Origin: an uncultured Aquimarina sp.
GTDB taxonomy: Bacteria; Bacteroidota; Bacteroidia; Flavobacteriales; Flavobacteriaceae
Assembly (NCBI GenBank): GCA_947496555.1
Contig: CANMDH010000001.1
Coordinates: 62,001 to 126,000, forward strand
Reading direction: 5' to 3'
DNA: 64,000 bases
Positions within the stretch are counted from its first letter, which is position 1. Each line of letters opens with the position of its first letter. Position numbers and translations under genes: made by a program. The notes below the pieces were generated by a model, which did not search any database, was not told the DNA's origin, and saw only the letters and a list, made by a program, of their open reading frames with translations. Below, piece by piece: positions 8,099-16,576 of this stretch.

Positions 8099-9334
8099 TT
8101 AATTTGCTTTTATTTTTTCTAAAAGATTCTGCGCCTCAATATTTTCGTTGTCCATTTTTAAGGCCTTAGATAAATACGCAATTGCCTTGTCATTTTCTTT
8201 TTCATAAAAATAGCTTCTTCCAAGCAGAAAGTTTAAATATGAGGACTCAATTTTCTTTTTGATAAGCACTTTTGCTAACTCAATAACTTTCAATTCTTGT
8301 CCTAGATTACTCAACATTCCTAATGCACTTTCCCAATCTTTAGTGCTAAAAGTTTCAGGTTTGATAATACTTGCCATTTCTGGATTATCTCGTAAAAAGT
8401 AAAAAGCGGGAAGATTAACTTCCCAATTTGGGTTTTCTGTAAGTCCTTTTTTTATCCAACGAACTGCTATATCCTTATTTCCCATAGAAACATTCGCTGC
8501 TGCTATTCTAGAGTACATTCCAGTCCAGCCGTCAAGCATTGATTCCGCCTCCGTTAATTTTTGCTTAGCTCTTTTTGAGTTTCCTTCTCTATGTGCATAA
8601 AGCGCTTGGTTTAATATTATTCTCCCATAATGGTAATCCATTAAGGTTTGTAGTTCTTGAATCGGATTTTTTGAATTATCCACACGTAGGTCAATTTGAT
8701 TATACCATTGGTTATCGATGCCTTTTACAACAATTGCAGCAGATTGTTTTCCTGAAATTTGTCCGCCAGCATTTTGTCCAGCAATAAGGCTTTTCAAAAG
8801 CCGTTCAGCTAGAGTTCCTTTGGAAGTTTCAAAAGTGTTAGACATGTTGGATAATACTTTATCAGCAAGTTGATTGCCCATCACAACATAATTTGTTCCA
8901 AAAATTTGGGATGCTTTCCCATTCCAATATTTTAGAGATTTACCTGTGAAGGCAAAAATGTTTCCTTTCTTGTCTATTCCAGAAACTTGTCGATAATTTG
9001 CATTTGCATCACTATTTCTTACTTCGATAATAGCTTGTTCGATTGATTTTCCTCCCTTAAGTTTTTCAAATCCTTGAATCGCATATCTTGGTTCGGTTTC
9101 TGCAATTACTGAAAACGCTCCAAGTTCAGGTTCAATGTAAATTGTAGAATTCCCAACATAAATATTGTCTGTGGCAACTGCGATCCCCCATTCTTTGGTG
9201 TTTTCGTCATAGGCTAGAATGGAAAAGGTTGAGTTTATATTTTTCTCGGTCAATAAACTCGGTAAATTTTGCCCGTAAGTCGATAATGCTCCAATTAACA
9301 TGAGGATTAAGAAAATCTTTTTGTGATTTTTCAT
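8099..9334 (-). CDS. Exported DUF1028 protein with C-terminal TPR-like region
   Basis: After a signal peptide (FLILMLIGALSTYGQ) residues about 35-235 match DUF1028, an Ntn-hydrolase-like family: STFSILAYDENTKEWGIAVAT at the start, then YVVMGNQLA and AGGQISGKQSAAIVV. The mature enzyme would start near the STFS stretch. Residues about 240-411 form helical pairs such as ALYAHREGNSKRAKQKLTEAE and LLGRSYFYEKENDKAIAYLSKAL, which read as TPRs. The length (411) is that of the TPR-extended form. The biochemical activity of DUF1028 is not established. Confidence 0.85.
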   Translation of the reverse strand: MKNHKKIFLILMLIGALSTYGQNLPSLLTEKNINSTFSILAYDENTKEWGIAVATDNIYVGNSTIYIEPELGAFSVIAETEPRYAIQGFEKLKGGKSIEQAIIEVRNSDANANYRQVSGIDKKGNIFAFTGKSLKYWNGKASQIFGTNYVVMGNQLADKVLSNMSNTFETSKGTLAERLLKSLIAGQNAGGQISGKQSAAIVVKGIDNQWYNQIDLRVDNSKNPIQELQTLMDYHYGRIILNQALYAHREGNSKRAKQKLTEAESMLDGWTGMYSRIAAANVSMGNKDIAVRWIKKGLTENPNWEVNLPAFYFLRDNPEMASIIKPETFSTKDWESALGMLSNLGQELKVIELAKVLIKKKIESSYLNFLLGRSYFYEKENDKAIAYLSKALKMDNENIEAQNLLEKIKAN

Positions 9335-9781
9335 TTGATTGTTTGTTGATTGATGATTTTGCTAAGGCATTACTGCCAACAATTGTATATACGTAAAAGT
9401 ACATATATATTCTTTATAATCACTCCATTTGTAAACGCTTATAAATCACTTCTGGCCCATTCAAATAGACTCCCGTTTTTTTTGATTCTCCCCGGCACAA
9501 TGTTATCGCTTCCTGGTGATTGATCTGCTCTTCCCGGTTGTTGTAAATTATTCTTCGTAGCTTACCATAGCTCTCCCGTAGTGTGCATTGATATTCCCGT
9601 TCAGCGGGAAAGATTTATATATGATTACGCCGAAGGTAATTATAAATACGGAACGAATTATGAACCTAACGGGAATGATATACTGACTTACGTGAAAAGA
9701 CTCTACCCATACGCGAGCGCCTAAAAATGTGACGGGGTTATTAATAATGTACTTTATCCAAAGATTTGAGCAAAATGAAGA
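9335..9781. other. 447-bp gene-free stretch holding repeat element copy 2
   Basis: No start-codon-led gene is seen. Most of it is the second copy of the 21-bp periodic element. One plus-strand frame is open from about 9525 to the TAA at 9722 and its translation looks composition-wise protein-like (for example YAEGNYKYGTNYEPNGND), but it has no ATG and no match that I recognise. Confidence 0.55.
9470..9770. repeat. ~300-bp element with 21-bp periodicity, copy 2 (degenerate)
   Basis: The flanks align with copy 1 (3073-3370). The internal array is degenerate: the GGAA-like cores fall near 9609, 9633, 9652, 9674, 9695, 9716 and 9738, still at 19-24 bp spacing averaging 21. The retained pitch despite base divergence suggests common origin with copy 1 rather than chance. 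Confidence 0.65.
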
Positions 9782-10324
9782 TCAATTCGCCTTACTATAT
9801 GCTTCTTTTAACCACTCTACAAGTTCATTATCGATATCATCTATAGAAGTGATTTGTACACGATGGGTACACATAGTACCAAAAGGCCCAGAATCGCCCA
9901 GCCGATCGGTGGTGGGTTTATCTTTTAGTTTTAAACCCAAGTCTATTCTGGTTTTGGTAGCGGGTTTGATAAGCGCAAACTGCTTTTTTCTAATAATACT
10001 AACACTTGTCTTTTTGGGTGTTTTCACAACATCTGCGCCAAAAGTATCTACCACTTCGAGAAGTTTATTATAAATTGGCAATAGTTGTTCTTTACCCTTG
10101 TATTGATTGGTAACCAGGTCATCGGGCGTATCAGTATTTTCTTTAGAAAGTGATACAATGGTATTGGCAAATCCATGGGTAACGCCATGCTCCTGTTTTA
10201 AAAATTTGACGGCTTCGCCATGTTTAGCAAAAGACTTAGTTGTTAGAATTTGTTTCCATTCTTGTAATGACTTTCCCGTTTTTTCGGGCATATTGTCGAT
10301 CATGGTTTGTAATGCTTTGTCCAT
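9782..10324 (-). CDS. DUF4287/DUF5655 domain protein
   Basis: The 180-residue protein begins MDKALQTMIDNMPEKTGKS and continues with LKQEHGVTHGFANTIV, the characteristic pattern of DUF4287 (residues about 1-60). The C-terminal half (about 70-178), with KTRIDLGLKLKD and a MCTHRVQI stretch, fits DUF5655. This two-domain layout is common for a family of soluble proteins with no known function. It starts 2 bp after the stop of the disrupted SRPBCC gene upstream, so the two were probably co-transcribed. Confidence 0.8.
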   Translation of the reverse strand: MDKALQTMIDNMPEKTGKSLQEWKQILTTKSFAKHGEAVKFLKQEHGVTHGFANTIVSLSKENTDTPDDLVTNQYKGKEQLLPIYNKLLEVVDTFGADVVKTPKKTSVSIIRKKQFALIKPATKTRIDLGLKLKDKPTTDRLGDSGPFGTMCTHRVQITSIDDIDNELVEWLKEAYSKAN

Positions 10325-10326
10325 AA

Positions 10327-10911
10327 CTAAAATTTTGTTGGTTGTCCTGTTTCTAAATAAGAAATAAGTTGCGTATGCCCTTTTTCATTTGCAGAAATAA
10401 AAAATTTCATAAGTTCAAGGTATTTTGGATTGTTTTTATAACCAATCCCGTAAGAAGTAATTCTAGTGTGGTCCTGATCTACTTCTTCAAAATGAATAAT
10501 GTTATACATATCCTTGGCATCTTTTTTCATAAATTCAGGAAAATCATTGGTTAATTCAGCCTGAAGCGTAATCATCTTCCTGGGTATATAATTGATTACA
10601 TGAAGACGTATGGTAGAAGCATCTCCTATCGTACCGTTTTTATTATAATTGGTTTTTATGAGTCCATTAATTTTAAAATCCACTTCTGCCAAAGGAGTAA
10701 CCCAACTTTGCCATCCTTTTTTTGTTGAATAGGCATCCTAACAAGCATCCAAACTAGCATTTACTTCAAAAGATTGTGCCAAAACAAGGTTTTGAGATTG
10801 GGTAGAATCTATTTTTGAATGTACCCTTTTTTCTACCTCTTCGTTTGAACTTTGAGAATAATTAATTAACGAAAAGAATGCTGTCACCAAAAAAAATACA
10901 GTTTTTTTCAT
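10327..10911 (-). pseudogene. SRPBCC (AHSA1-like) gene interrupted by an amber codon
   Basis: The frame from ATG at 10911 to the stop at 10327 is 195 codons long and contiguous except for TAG at 10738-10740 (codon 58). It encodes an export-signal-like start (KKTVFFLVTAFFSLINYSQ), then FEVNASLDAC-stop-DAYSTKKGWQSW, then the rest of an SRPBCC domain. In this family a Trp is usual at the stop position (…vWdafTtkeG…), so a single TGG to TAG change explains it. The downstream part alone could only be translated from TTG at 10692. It is probably a recent nonsense mutation or a sequencing error, because no other damage is seen. Confidence 0.8.
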
Positions 10912-10983
10912 ATGTCCAAATACTTAATTAGATCTTAATTCATACAAATTAAAGAAATGAGTATTATCCAAGATAGTAAAAAA

Positions 10984-11814
10984 TTAACCTTGCTTATCCA
11001 GTGGAAAAAAATTAGGGGCACCATTATGATGATCTGCTTCTATGAATTCTTGTGGATTGAATCCTGAGAACTCATTAAATTCTTTGATAAAATGCGATTG
11101 ATCCGTATATCCAAATTGATAGGCTATCTGTGACCATGCAATTTTTTGTTGTGTATGAATTTGCTGCAATATTTGATTAAATCTAAAAATACGATGCAGT
11201 ACTTTGGGTGTTAAGCCACAATATTTTTTAAACTGATTAATCAAATGTTTTTGAGTTTTTGGGTAGGTCTCGACTATAGTCGCATGTGTGGATAAATGAT
11301 TCTCTTGTAGTTGTTTTAGTAGTACAACCAGTGCCTCTTCGGGTATTTTGGCATCATCAAATCTGTCTTGAAGCCATTTTGTAGCAATATCAAACTTTTT
11401 ATTAACCGTTTTAGGTTTAAGAATCTGCCCGCGTAGCGCTACTATTTCATCTCCAAAAACCTCTTGTGCTGCAATTACTTTATCATTGAGTTGATGAACG
11501 GGAACATGCAAAAACGGAAATGAACCTGTGGGTTTAAATTGTATGACAAACATCTCAGAGTCCTGATGAGCAGAGATAGAAAGGTAGTTTTTATGCATTC
11601 CTGAGATCCAAACATTCTTAAAAGTTTTATTGACGACAAGGGTTTGGTTATCAAAGGTATTTCTCTCTATACCATCTAATTCAAAAATAATAAAAAGGTG
11701 TCCGGTGGGAACTACGCGTTCGATAGAGTGATCGGGTTGAAAGCCTTTAAAATAGAATATAGATTCTATAAACGCTTCGAGGGATTTTGGTAATGTTTGT
11801 TTTTCGAATATCAA
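10984..11814 (-). CDS. AraC-family transcriptional regulator
   Basis: The 276-residue protein has an N-terminal beta-rich effector-like domain (residues about 1-130) with the IERVVPTGHLFIIFEL stretch seen in the DUF6597-type sensor half. Two C-terminal helix-turn-helix units lie near residues 185-270. The second contains the family signature IAYQFGYTDQSHFIKEFNEFSGFNPQEF. It is upstream of the SRPBCC and DUF4287 genes on the same strand with an ordinary gap and may control them. The effector is unknown. Confidence 0.88.
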   Translation of the reverse strand: MIFEKQTLPKSLEAFIESIFYFKGFQPDHSIERVVPTGHLFIIFELDGIERNTFDNQTLVVNKTFKNVWISGMHKNYLSISAHQDSEMFVIQFKPTGSFPFLHVPVHQLNDKVIAAQEVFGDEIVALRGQILKPKTVNKKFDIATKWLQDRFDDAKIPEEALVVLLKQLQENHLSTHATIVETYPKTQKHLINQFKKYCGLTPKVLHRIFRFNQILQQIHTQQKIAWSQIAYQFGYTDQSHFIKEFNEFSGFNPQEFIEADHHNGAPNFFPLDKQG

Positions 11815-11948
11815 TTCTTAGTGTTTATTGAATTATACATGAGACTTTAAGATAATTATTAATTTGACAGTGCAATCCTTTTAAATAGAAAAACATTCTT
11901 TCCTTTTATGATTATCCTTAATGTGTAATAATGTAATTCTTTAGCGTC

Positions 11949-12052
11949 ATTCCGAACCTGCCTGCATTACCGCAGGTAGGCAGGTTTATTTCGGAATCTC
12001 ATTTCGTTCATAAACAATCAGTTATAATGCGAACCTGAAACGAGTTCAGGTT
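11949..12052. repeat. REP-like compound inverted repeats
   Basis: The first structure pairs ATTCCGAA with TTCGGAAT (about 11949 and 11990) around AACCTGCCT and AGGCAGGTT. A second small hairpin pairs AACCTGAA with TTCAGGTT (12032-12052). The GTCATTCCGAACCTG wording is typical of dispersed intergenic repeats in Flavobacteriia. It sits in the 283-bp gap between two minus-strand genes, where nothing else is recognised. Confidence 0.65.
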
Positions 12053-12097
12053 GACGATTATCGTATATGATATATTACGGATATTCAATTCCTTTTT

Positions 12098-12775
12098 TTA
12101 ATTCTTTAAACGTAATAATTTCCTGATGCTCGCTAAGTGCGACAACAGCACTATGGGTACAATTATAGTAGGTAACCATACAAATGGAAAATAGGTTACT
12201 CCAACATTAGGCTGATCAAAGGCTAATTTCTGAAAAGGAGTTTGTGCACTTAAAACGGCAATGGTTAGTATATTTAATAATAAGGCCAGGCATGCAAAGT
12301 TCCAGAACAAGAGGAAACGATTGCCCAAAATTTTCTTCACAAATATCAAATAATATACGATAGGGGCTGTGATTCCTGAAACGATATCAAAGTTATATCC
12401 CTCGAACGTCATGTACACCGGAATCAAACCACTTAAAAAAATCGAATGCAATACCACTTCTACAGGAAGTCGTACAACATGTAATAGTGTTAACCATTTT
12501 ATGTCTAATGAATCTATAAATCGTCTGCCATTTTTGGTTATAAATAGTAATAAAACAAACAATGTAACTGGGCCTAATAGAAAAACAAATCGTGGTGGTA
12601 CTTCACCTAACTTTTCATAAAATCCTAAGACTCCCAAAACACCAACAATTAAACCCCATATTAAAATTGCTACTACTACTTTTTTATTTTCATTACTGGC
12701 AATATAAAACAACCAAAGGGTTGCTATAGTAGTCAGTACGAACATGATAACTGTAAACACGGATACACTCTCCAT
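12098..12775 (-). CDS. Polytopic membrane protein, unknown function
   Basis: The 225-residue protein has about six to seven hydrophobic segments spread over its whole length, beginning at residue 7 (FTVIMFVLTTIATLWLFYIA) and ending near residue 215. No signal peptide, soluble domain or catalytic motif is visible. It is not in an obvious operon, with gaps of 91 bp to the PSD-like gene upstream and 283 bp downstream. Function is not assigned. Confidence 0.7.
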   Translation of the reverse strand: MESVSVFTVIMFVLTTIATLWLFYIASNENKKVVVAILIWGLIVGVLGVLGFYEKLGEVPPRFVFLLGPVTLFVLLLFITKNGRRFIDSLDIKWLTLLHVVRLPVEVVLHSIFLSGLIPVYMTFEGYNFDIVSGITAPIVYYLIFVKKILGNRFLLFWNFACLALLLNILTIAVLSAQTPFQKLAFDQPNVGVTYFPFVWLPTIIVPIVLLSHLASIRKLLRLKN

Positions 12776-12866
12776 ATACGAATTTCAAGTTTGAATTAAT
12801 AAGCAGAAGGCAGGTTTAAATATAGCTATATTTTTATAAAAATCTGATATACTTATGTTAAAGAGA

Positions 12867-14030
12867 CTACTTATTATCTCCCTTCAACTTCCCAATACGT
12901 TGCCCTTGTTGTACGGTAAGTGATGATATTCTGTTTTTCTCGAATAATAATAACACGGTAGACCCTCCAAAAGCAAAATGACCTAGTTTTTCTCCTTTGT
13001 ACACCTTTTTCGGAGCCTCGGGTTTGATTTCTCTAAACTTTTCTACAAAATTGACAGATCCAATGGTTTGCAATCCAATAGGGATCATCGCTACATGACC
13101 ATACTGTTTGGTCTCAATAATAAAATATCCATGCCTGAAGTCCTGAAACACACTATAATCTTTGTTATATCCAGGATTACCATTGTTAATCATATCCAAT
13201 ATATCAGGCATACCAAATAATCGGTCCCCTACGCTTTCTTTGGATTCGACCATAACTCCCGATACTGGAGCGTGATAGTGATGATAGTTGGTTGGCATCA
13301 AGAATACCGCAAGAGCTGTACCGCCAATAAACTTCTCTGCATATTTTGAGGAGTCTAATAACTCATTCAGACTTAACTCCATCTTTGCTTTGGTCGGAAT
13401 CTTGGTATCAAGTTTTAGGTCATTGTTAATCAAATTGATCACCCCATCTGCCGGAGATACGATCACAGAATTATCATGTACATTGTCAATTGGGCGTGCT
13501 CCTGTTTTTATATCCCTTGTAAAAAACTCATTAAAGGATTTGAAACCATCCTTTGGTAACACAAAATCTTCGTTTCCAAGACTCGCATCACTCAGCCATT
13601 TGTTTATGTTTTTGGTAGAGGCCGGGCTTTCCATAAATTTCCCTCGTTCTTCGATGAAGAATAAAGACCAACTTAAACCAGGTTCTTCGAGAATAAATTT
13701 TTTCCCATCAGGGTTTTCATAGTAAAGAAAGGAAAATTCAATAATACGATCCAATCCATTGTCTTTATTTGGTAAAAAGTAGAACCATTCGTTCAAAAAA
13801 GTATACAAATCATCGATTTCCTTGTCTTTCCAGGGGTTTTTTGATCCATCTGGAAGGTTTTGAACATTTTTGAACATCTTGTTCACCATAGACTGAAAAT
13901 CGGAATTTGAAGTATATAGTTCTTTGAGTTTTTGAACCGGAGGCGAATCATTTTGAGCTTTTACGGTTGGAATAAAAAGAATACTAAGGGCAAACAGGTA
14001 AATAAACAATCTTGTTACTTTCATCTTCAT
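12867..14030 (-). CDS. Exported phosphatidylserine decarboxylase-like protein with PSDC domain
   Basis: After a signal peptide (LFIYLFALSILFIPTVKAQ), residues about 30-130 resemble the PSD-associated (PSDC) domain, and the PSD fold follows. The family markers are visible: FNEFFTRDIKTGARPI, SPADGVI, the histidine motif NYHHYHAPVSG, and near the C-terminus GGST, where the Ser would become the pyruvoyl group after self-cleavage. Classical Psd acts on the inner membrane and lacks a signal peptide. PSDC-PSD proteins include the fungal tryptophan decarboxylase PsiD, so the substrate here may be an amino acid or another amine instead of phosphatidylserine. Confidence 0.8.
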   Translation of the reverse strand: MKMKVTRLFIYLFALSILFIPTVKAQNDSPPVQKLKELYTSNSDFQSMVNKMFKNVQNLPDGSKNPWKDKEIDDLYTFLNEWFYFLPNKDNGLDRIIEFSFLYYENPDGKKFILEEPGLSWSLFFIEERGKFMESPASTKNINKWLSDASLGNEDFVLPKDGFKSFNEFFTRDIKTGARPIDNVHDNSVIVSPADGVINLINNDLKLDTKIPTKAKMELSLNELLDSSKYAEKFIGGTALAVFLMPTNYHHYHAPVSGVMVESKESVGDRLFGMPDILDMINNGNPGYNKDYSVFQDFRHGYFIIETKQYGHVAMIPIGLQTIGSVNFVEKFREIKPEAPKKVYKGEKLGHFAFGGSTVLLLFEKNRISSLTVQQGQRIGKLKGDNK

Positions 14031-14291
14031 TATCTTTTATTGAAAAAGCAAGAAGTATTGGTCAAGTTTGGATTTCTAATTGAAGCATTTTGCAGGATTA
14101 TTAACAACCTACTTTCCAAATATATAAAAGATTGTCCTTAATAGATTACATTAGATTGTTAATAGAAGTCTAATTTTTTTTGACTGGTCGTTAGGGAAAC
14201 AAACATGTGTACCATTAGGAACTTACAATTAATGTAGTAAGGATTATTAAAAACCATTTTACTGTTTTTTATCATCTGTTTGCAGATTAGG

Positions 14292-15038
14292 TTAATTCTC
14301 TTCCTCTACCGGAATTCTCTCTCGTAAAATAGCGGATGCCTTATCGAGATATTTTAAAAAGTGTGAATCATACTCTCTAAATTTCCTGTCATCCCTTAAT
14401 GCACCCAATTTGGGAAGGATTTTCATTTGCTCCCAAGCACCCGATGGTATATCGTTGCTTGTAATATCGAGTTTTGAATGCTTTGCTCTTTCTTCTTTAA
14501 GTATCGTTTTTCTTTTCTCGTCTATCTCTTGAAGTACCGAAATCCGTTTATAGTTATCTCTATATTCATTTAATAAACCCTTGATAAAAAGATTCATTCC
14601 TCTGATATACGGTTTCAGTTCTTCTTTTAATTTGGGGAATTCTGGGTTTAGAGCACGTTTAATATTGTGAAGAATAACGACCCCGTCTATTAATTCTCGC
14701 ATTTGTTCACCGTAGGTTTTGGCCGTACGGTGCGCTTCAATAAGCAGGCGAGCTTTTTCTACCTTATCGTATACAGATTTGAAATCAGAAAGAACATTTC
14801 GATAAAAATTTAATTTTTCTTTCTCCCGTTGTCTTCTAACATCAACATCCTTTAATATCCATTGTACAAGACCTCCTATAACTGTAATTAGAGAAAGTGT
14901 AGCACCGGTTTTTCCCATTTCAACCAATAGGCGATTGGGTGTTTGGTCTTCCCAGGTTAGTTTTAACATTACTGCCCACAGCATAAGACCAACCACAATG
15001 ATACTAACAAGAATGATTATAGTTTTTGCTGATCTCAT
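14292..15038 (-). CDS. Membrane-anchored coiled-coil protein, unknown function
   Basis: The 248-residue protein has two N-terminal hydrophobic segments (residues about 5-25 and 42-62). A basic stretch (VDVRRQREKEKLNFYRN) follows, then a long helical, charged region to the C-terminus with features of coiled coil (KRISVLQEIDEKRKTILKEER). No known domain is recognised. It is monocistronic by spacing. The gaps of about 180-260 bp on each side contain no recognisable element. Confidence 0.65.
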   Translation of the reverse strand: MRSAKTIIILVSIIVVGLMLWAVMLKLTWEDQTPNRLLVEMGKTGATLSLITVIGGLVQWILKDVDVRRQREKEKLNFYRNVLSDFKSVYDKVEKARLLIEAHRTAKTYGEQMRELIDGVVILHNIKRALNPEFPKLKEELKPYIRGMNLFIKGLLNEYRDNYKRISVLQEIDEKRKTILKEERAKHSKLDITSNDIPSGAWEQMKILPKLGALRDDRKFREYDSHFLKYLDKASAILRERIPVEEEN

Positions 15039-15216
15039 CTCACCATGATATTTTTGAATAAAAATATGAGATCCAAAATTTGTTTGTAAGGGTTCATCAA
15101 CTAAATAAATAAGGAAAACACCCCTTTTTGTACTTGTAGAAATTTCTTGGTTTCGTGGCCTACCTAAGATATCCCATTATTCCCAACACCGTTTCTTTTT
15201 ACCTATAGAGAACAAA

Positions 15217-15657
15217 TTATTGCTTTTCGGCAAATTCTTTAAATTGATTCATCCACTTTTCTGCCGGTTTTCGATACATTCCCGGAAATAGAATTGCCAT
15301 AAGTTTTGGCATGATCCAATTTATACGGGTATATTCAAATTCATACGCATACCTCGTTTTGTCATTATCCAGAGCTGTAAAAGTACACTTCATAGTGTTA
15401 TCCATATGTTTGTGATGATAACTAGCTTCAAAAGAATCCGGTAGTCGATTTGCTGTAATTGTTTCGGTCAATTCCATATCATGCTTCCCGTGTTTGTAGT
15501 ACATTTTGGAAACTGCTCCATCCTCTCCTTCTCTACCACTTATCAATTCTTTTCTTACAAATCCATCCTGGTACTCTTTTAGATTATTTGGGTCTGCAAA
15601 AATTTTTGCTAGTTTATCTTTGTTGTGATTAATATCCTTTGAGCCCTTAAATTTCAT
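15217..15657 (-). CDS. SRPBCC family protein
   Basis: The 146-residue protein has the layout of a small START/SRPBCC lipid- or ligand-binding fold. An N-terminal strand and helix (DKLAKIFADPNNLKEYQDGF) precede alternating strands, and the C-terminal long helix is RKPAEKWMNQFKEFAEK. No signal peptide is present, so it should be cytoplasmic. The length is normal for one domain. It is unrelated in detail to the disrupted SRPBCC gene at 10327. The ligand is unknown. Confidence 0.7.
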   Translation of the reverse strand: MKFKGSKDINHNKDKLAKIFADPNNLKEYQDGFVRKELISGREGEDGAVSKMYYKHGKHDMELTETITANRLPDSFEASYHHKHMDNTMKCTFTALDNDKTRYAYEFEYTRINWIMPKLMAILFPGMYRKPAEKWMNQFKEFAEKQ

Positions 15658-15805
15658 CTTTCCATGATTTTATAGATTCCTTATAAATATAATAAATACA
15701 AAATTGTGTCTTCCAATACATTGATATTAATGCAGTAGTTTTTTAATTTCTTATTTTATATCCTTATAGTCGGTGTATAATCTTCTTTGAACCTTTAATA
15801 TATCT

Positions 15806-15928
15806 TTATTTTCTTGAAATATACCCAATCTCCCATTGCCAAGCCTGGTCTGGAATATTCTGCATTTGAAAATAAAGATGTGGTTCTGTGGAATTAGAAA
15901 CTCTCAATTGGTCTCCTTGCTTAGTCAA
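15806..15928 (-). pseudogene. Remnant of an M23-type peptidase C-terminus
   Basis: In the gap downstream of the DUF3592 gene the minus strand encodes LTKQGDQLRVSNSTEPHLYF followed by about 20 more residues and TAA at 15806-15808. The GD...N-S-T-x-PHL-x-F pattern matches the C-terminal motif of M23 metallopeptidases, normally PHLHF. Here the second His of HxH is Tyr. There is no upstream coding part: the frame is closed by TAG at 15929-15931, and the neighbouring gene begins to overlap there. It is too short to function and is interpreted as gene debris. Confidence 0.55.
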
Positions 15929-16470
15929 CTAACACTTTTTATACCTAGTTCTTTGCTAAGTTTTACTCGACGTACTGAAGATTTTTTGGGGTTTGTGCGT
16001 AAAAATTTAATAGGGATTTTTGCTCCAATAGTCAGTTTTTCATAACATGCCAAACTATTTACATAAAAACTGTTCTCATAAGTAGTTTCGTTATATTCAA
16101 AAACATAAGACAAGAGGTAATGAAACTCTTCTATATAATCGATGTGACCATCAGCCTTTTCTTGATAAGAATGATCTTCAATTTCTTTATTCGTAATTTT
16201 TGCAATAGTGTAACTTCCATATTTTTTTGTTATTTCCTGCTCATAATAGTACAGGAAACTTGAGGGTATTGTATAAAAAAACACAAAAAGAGAAAATACC
16301 ATTACAAATCCACCAAAACCATATAAAGCAATGGGTTTTTCAATCTTGGTAGCTATGTAAATCAAAAGGATTCCAATGGCTATAAATATTAATAAAATAG
16401 CAAGAATTCCTGAATGCTTTTTTATCGCTACCATCGAAAAGTTTATTCTATCTTTTAGTACTATTTTCAT
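15925..16470 (-). CDS. DUF3592-like membrane protein
   Basis: The 181-residue protein has two hydrophobic segments (about residues 22-42 and 50-70). A mostly beta-strand soluble part follows, ending in a GAKIPIKFLRTNPKKSSV motif. That motif is characteristic of DUF3592 proteins, where a 'G..v.v.YnP.np' strand closes the domain. The N-terminus could start at Met1 or at Met13. Function is unknown; the protein is expected in the inner membrane. Confidence 0.7.
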   Translation of the reverse strand: MKIVLKDRINFSMVAIKKHSGILAILLIFIAIGILLIYIATKIEKPIALYGFGGFVMVFSLFVFFYTIPSSFLYYYEQEITKKYGSYTIAKITNKEIEDHSYQEKADGHIDYIEEFHYLLSYVFEYNETTYENSFYVNSLACYEKLTIGAKIPIKFLRTNPKKSSVRRVKLSKELGIKSVS

Positions 16471-16521
16471 TCAATAATTAACCCCATTAAAGACTCTAAA
16501 GATAGTATGTTTATCTTTTTT

Positions 16522-16576
16522 AACCCGAATTATGCATTAGAACTTCGTTATGAAGCTATAATGCATAATTCGGGTT
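16522..16576. repeat. Perfect 18-bp inverted repeat at the DinB gene stop
   Basis: AACCCGAATTATGCATTA at 16522-16539 is perfectly complementary to TAATGCATAATTCGGGTT at 16559-16576. The 19-nt loop can itself pair ACTTC with GAAG. The right arm touches the stop codon of the DinB gene. Neither strand has a following T-run, so it is not a textbook terminator. It may be a REP-like element or an mRNA end stabiliser. Confidence 0.7.

Noticed and set aside
10738-10740. TAG as a recoded sense codon
   Set aside because: No recoding machinery or other in-frame TAG genes are seen, and a simple Trp-to-stop change explains it.
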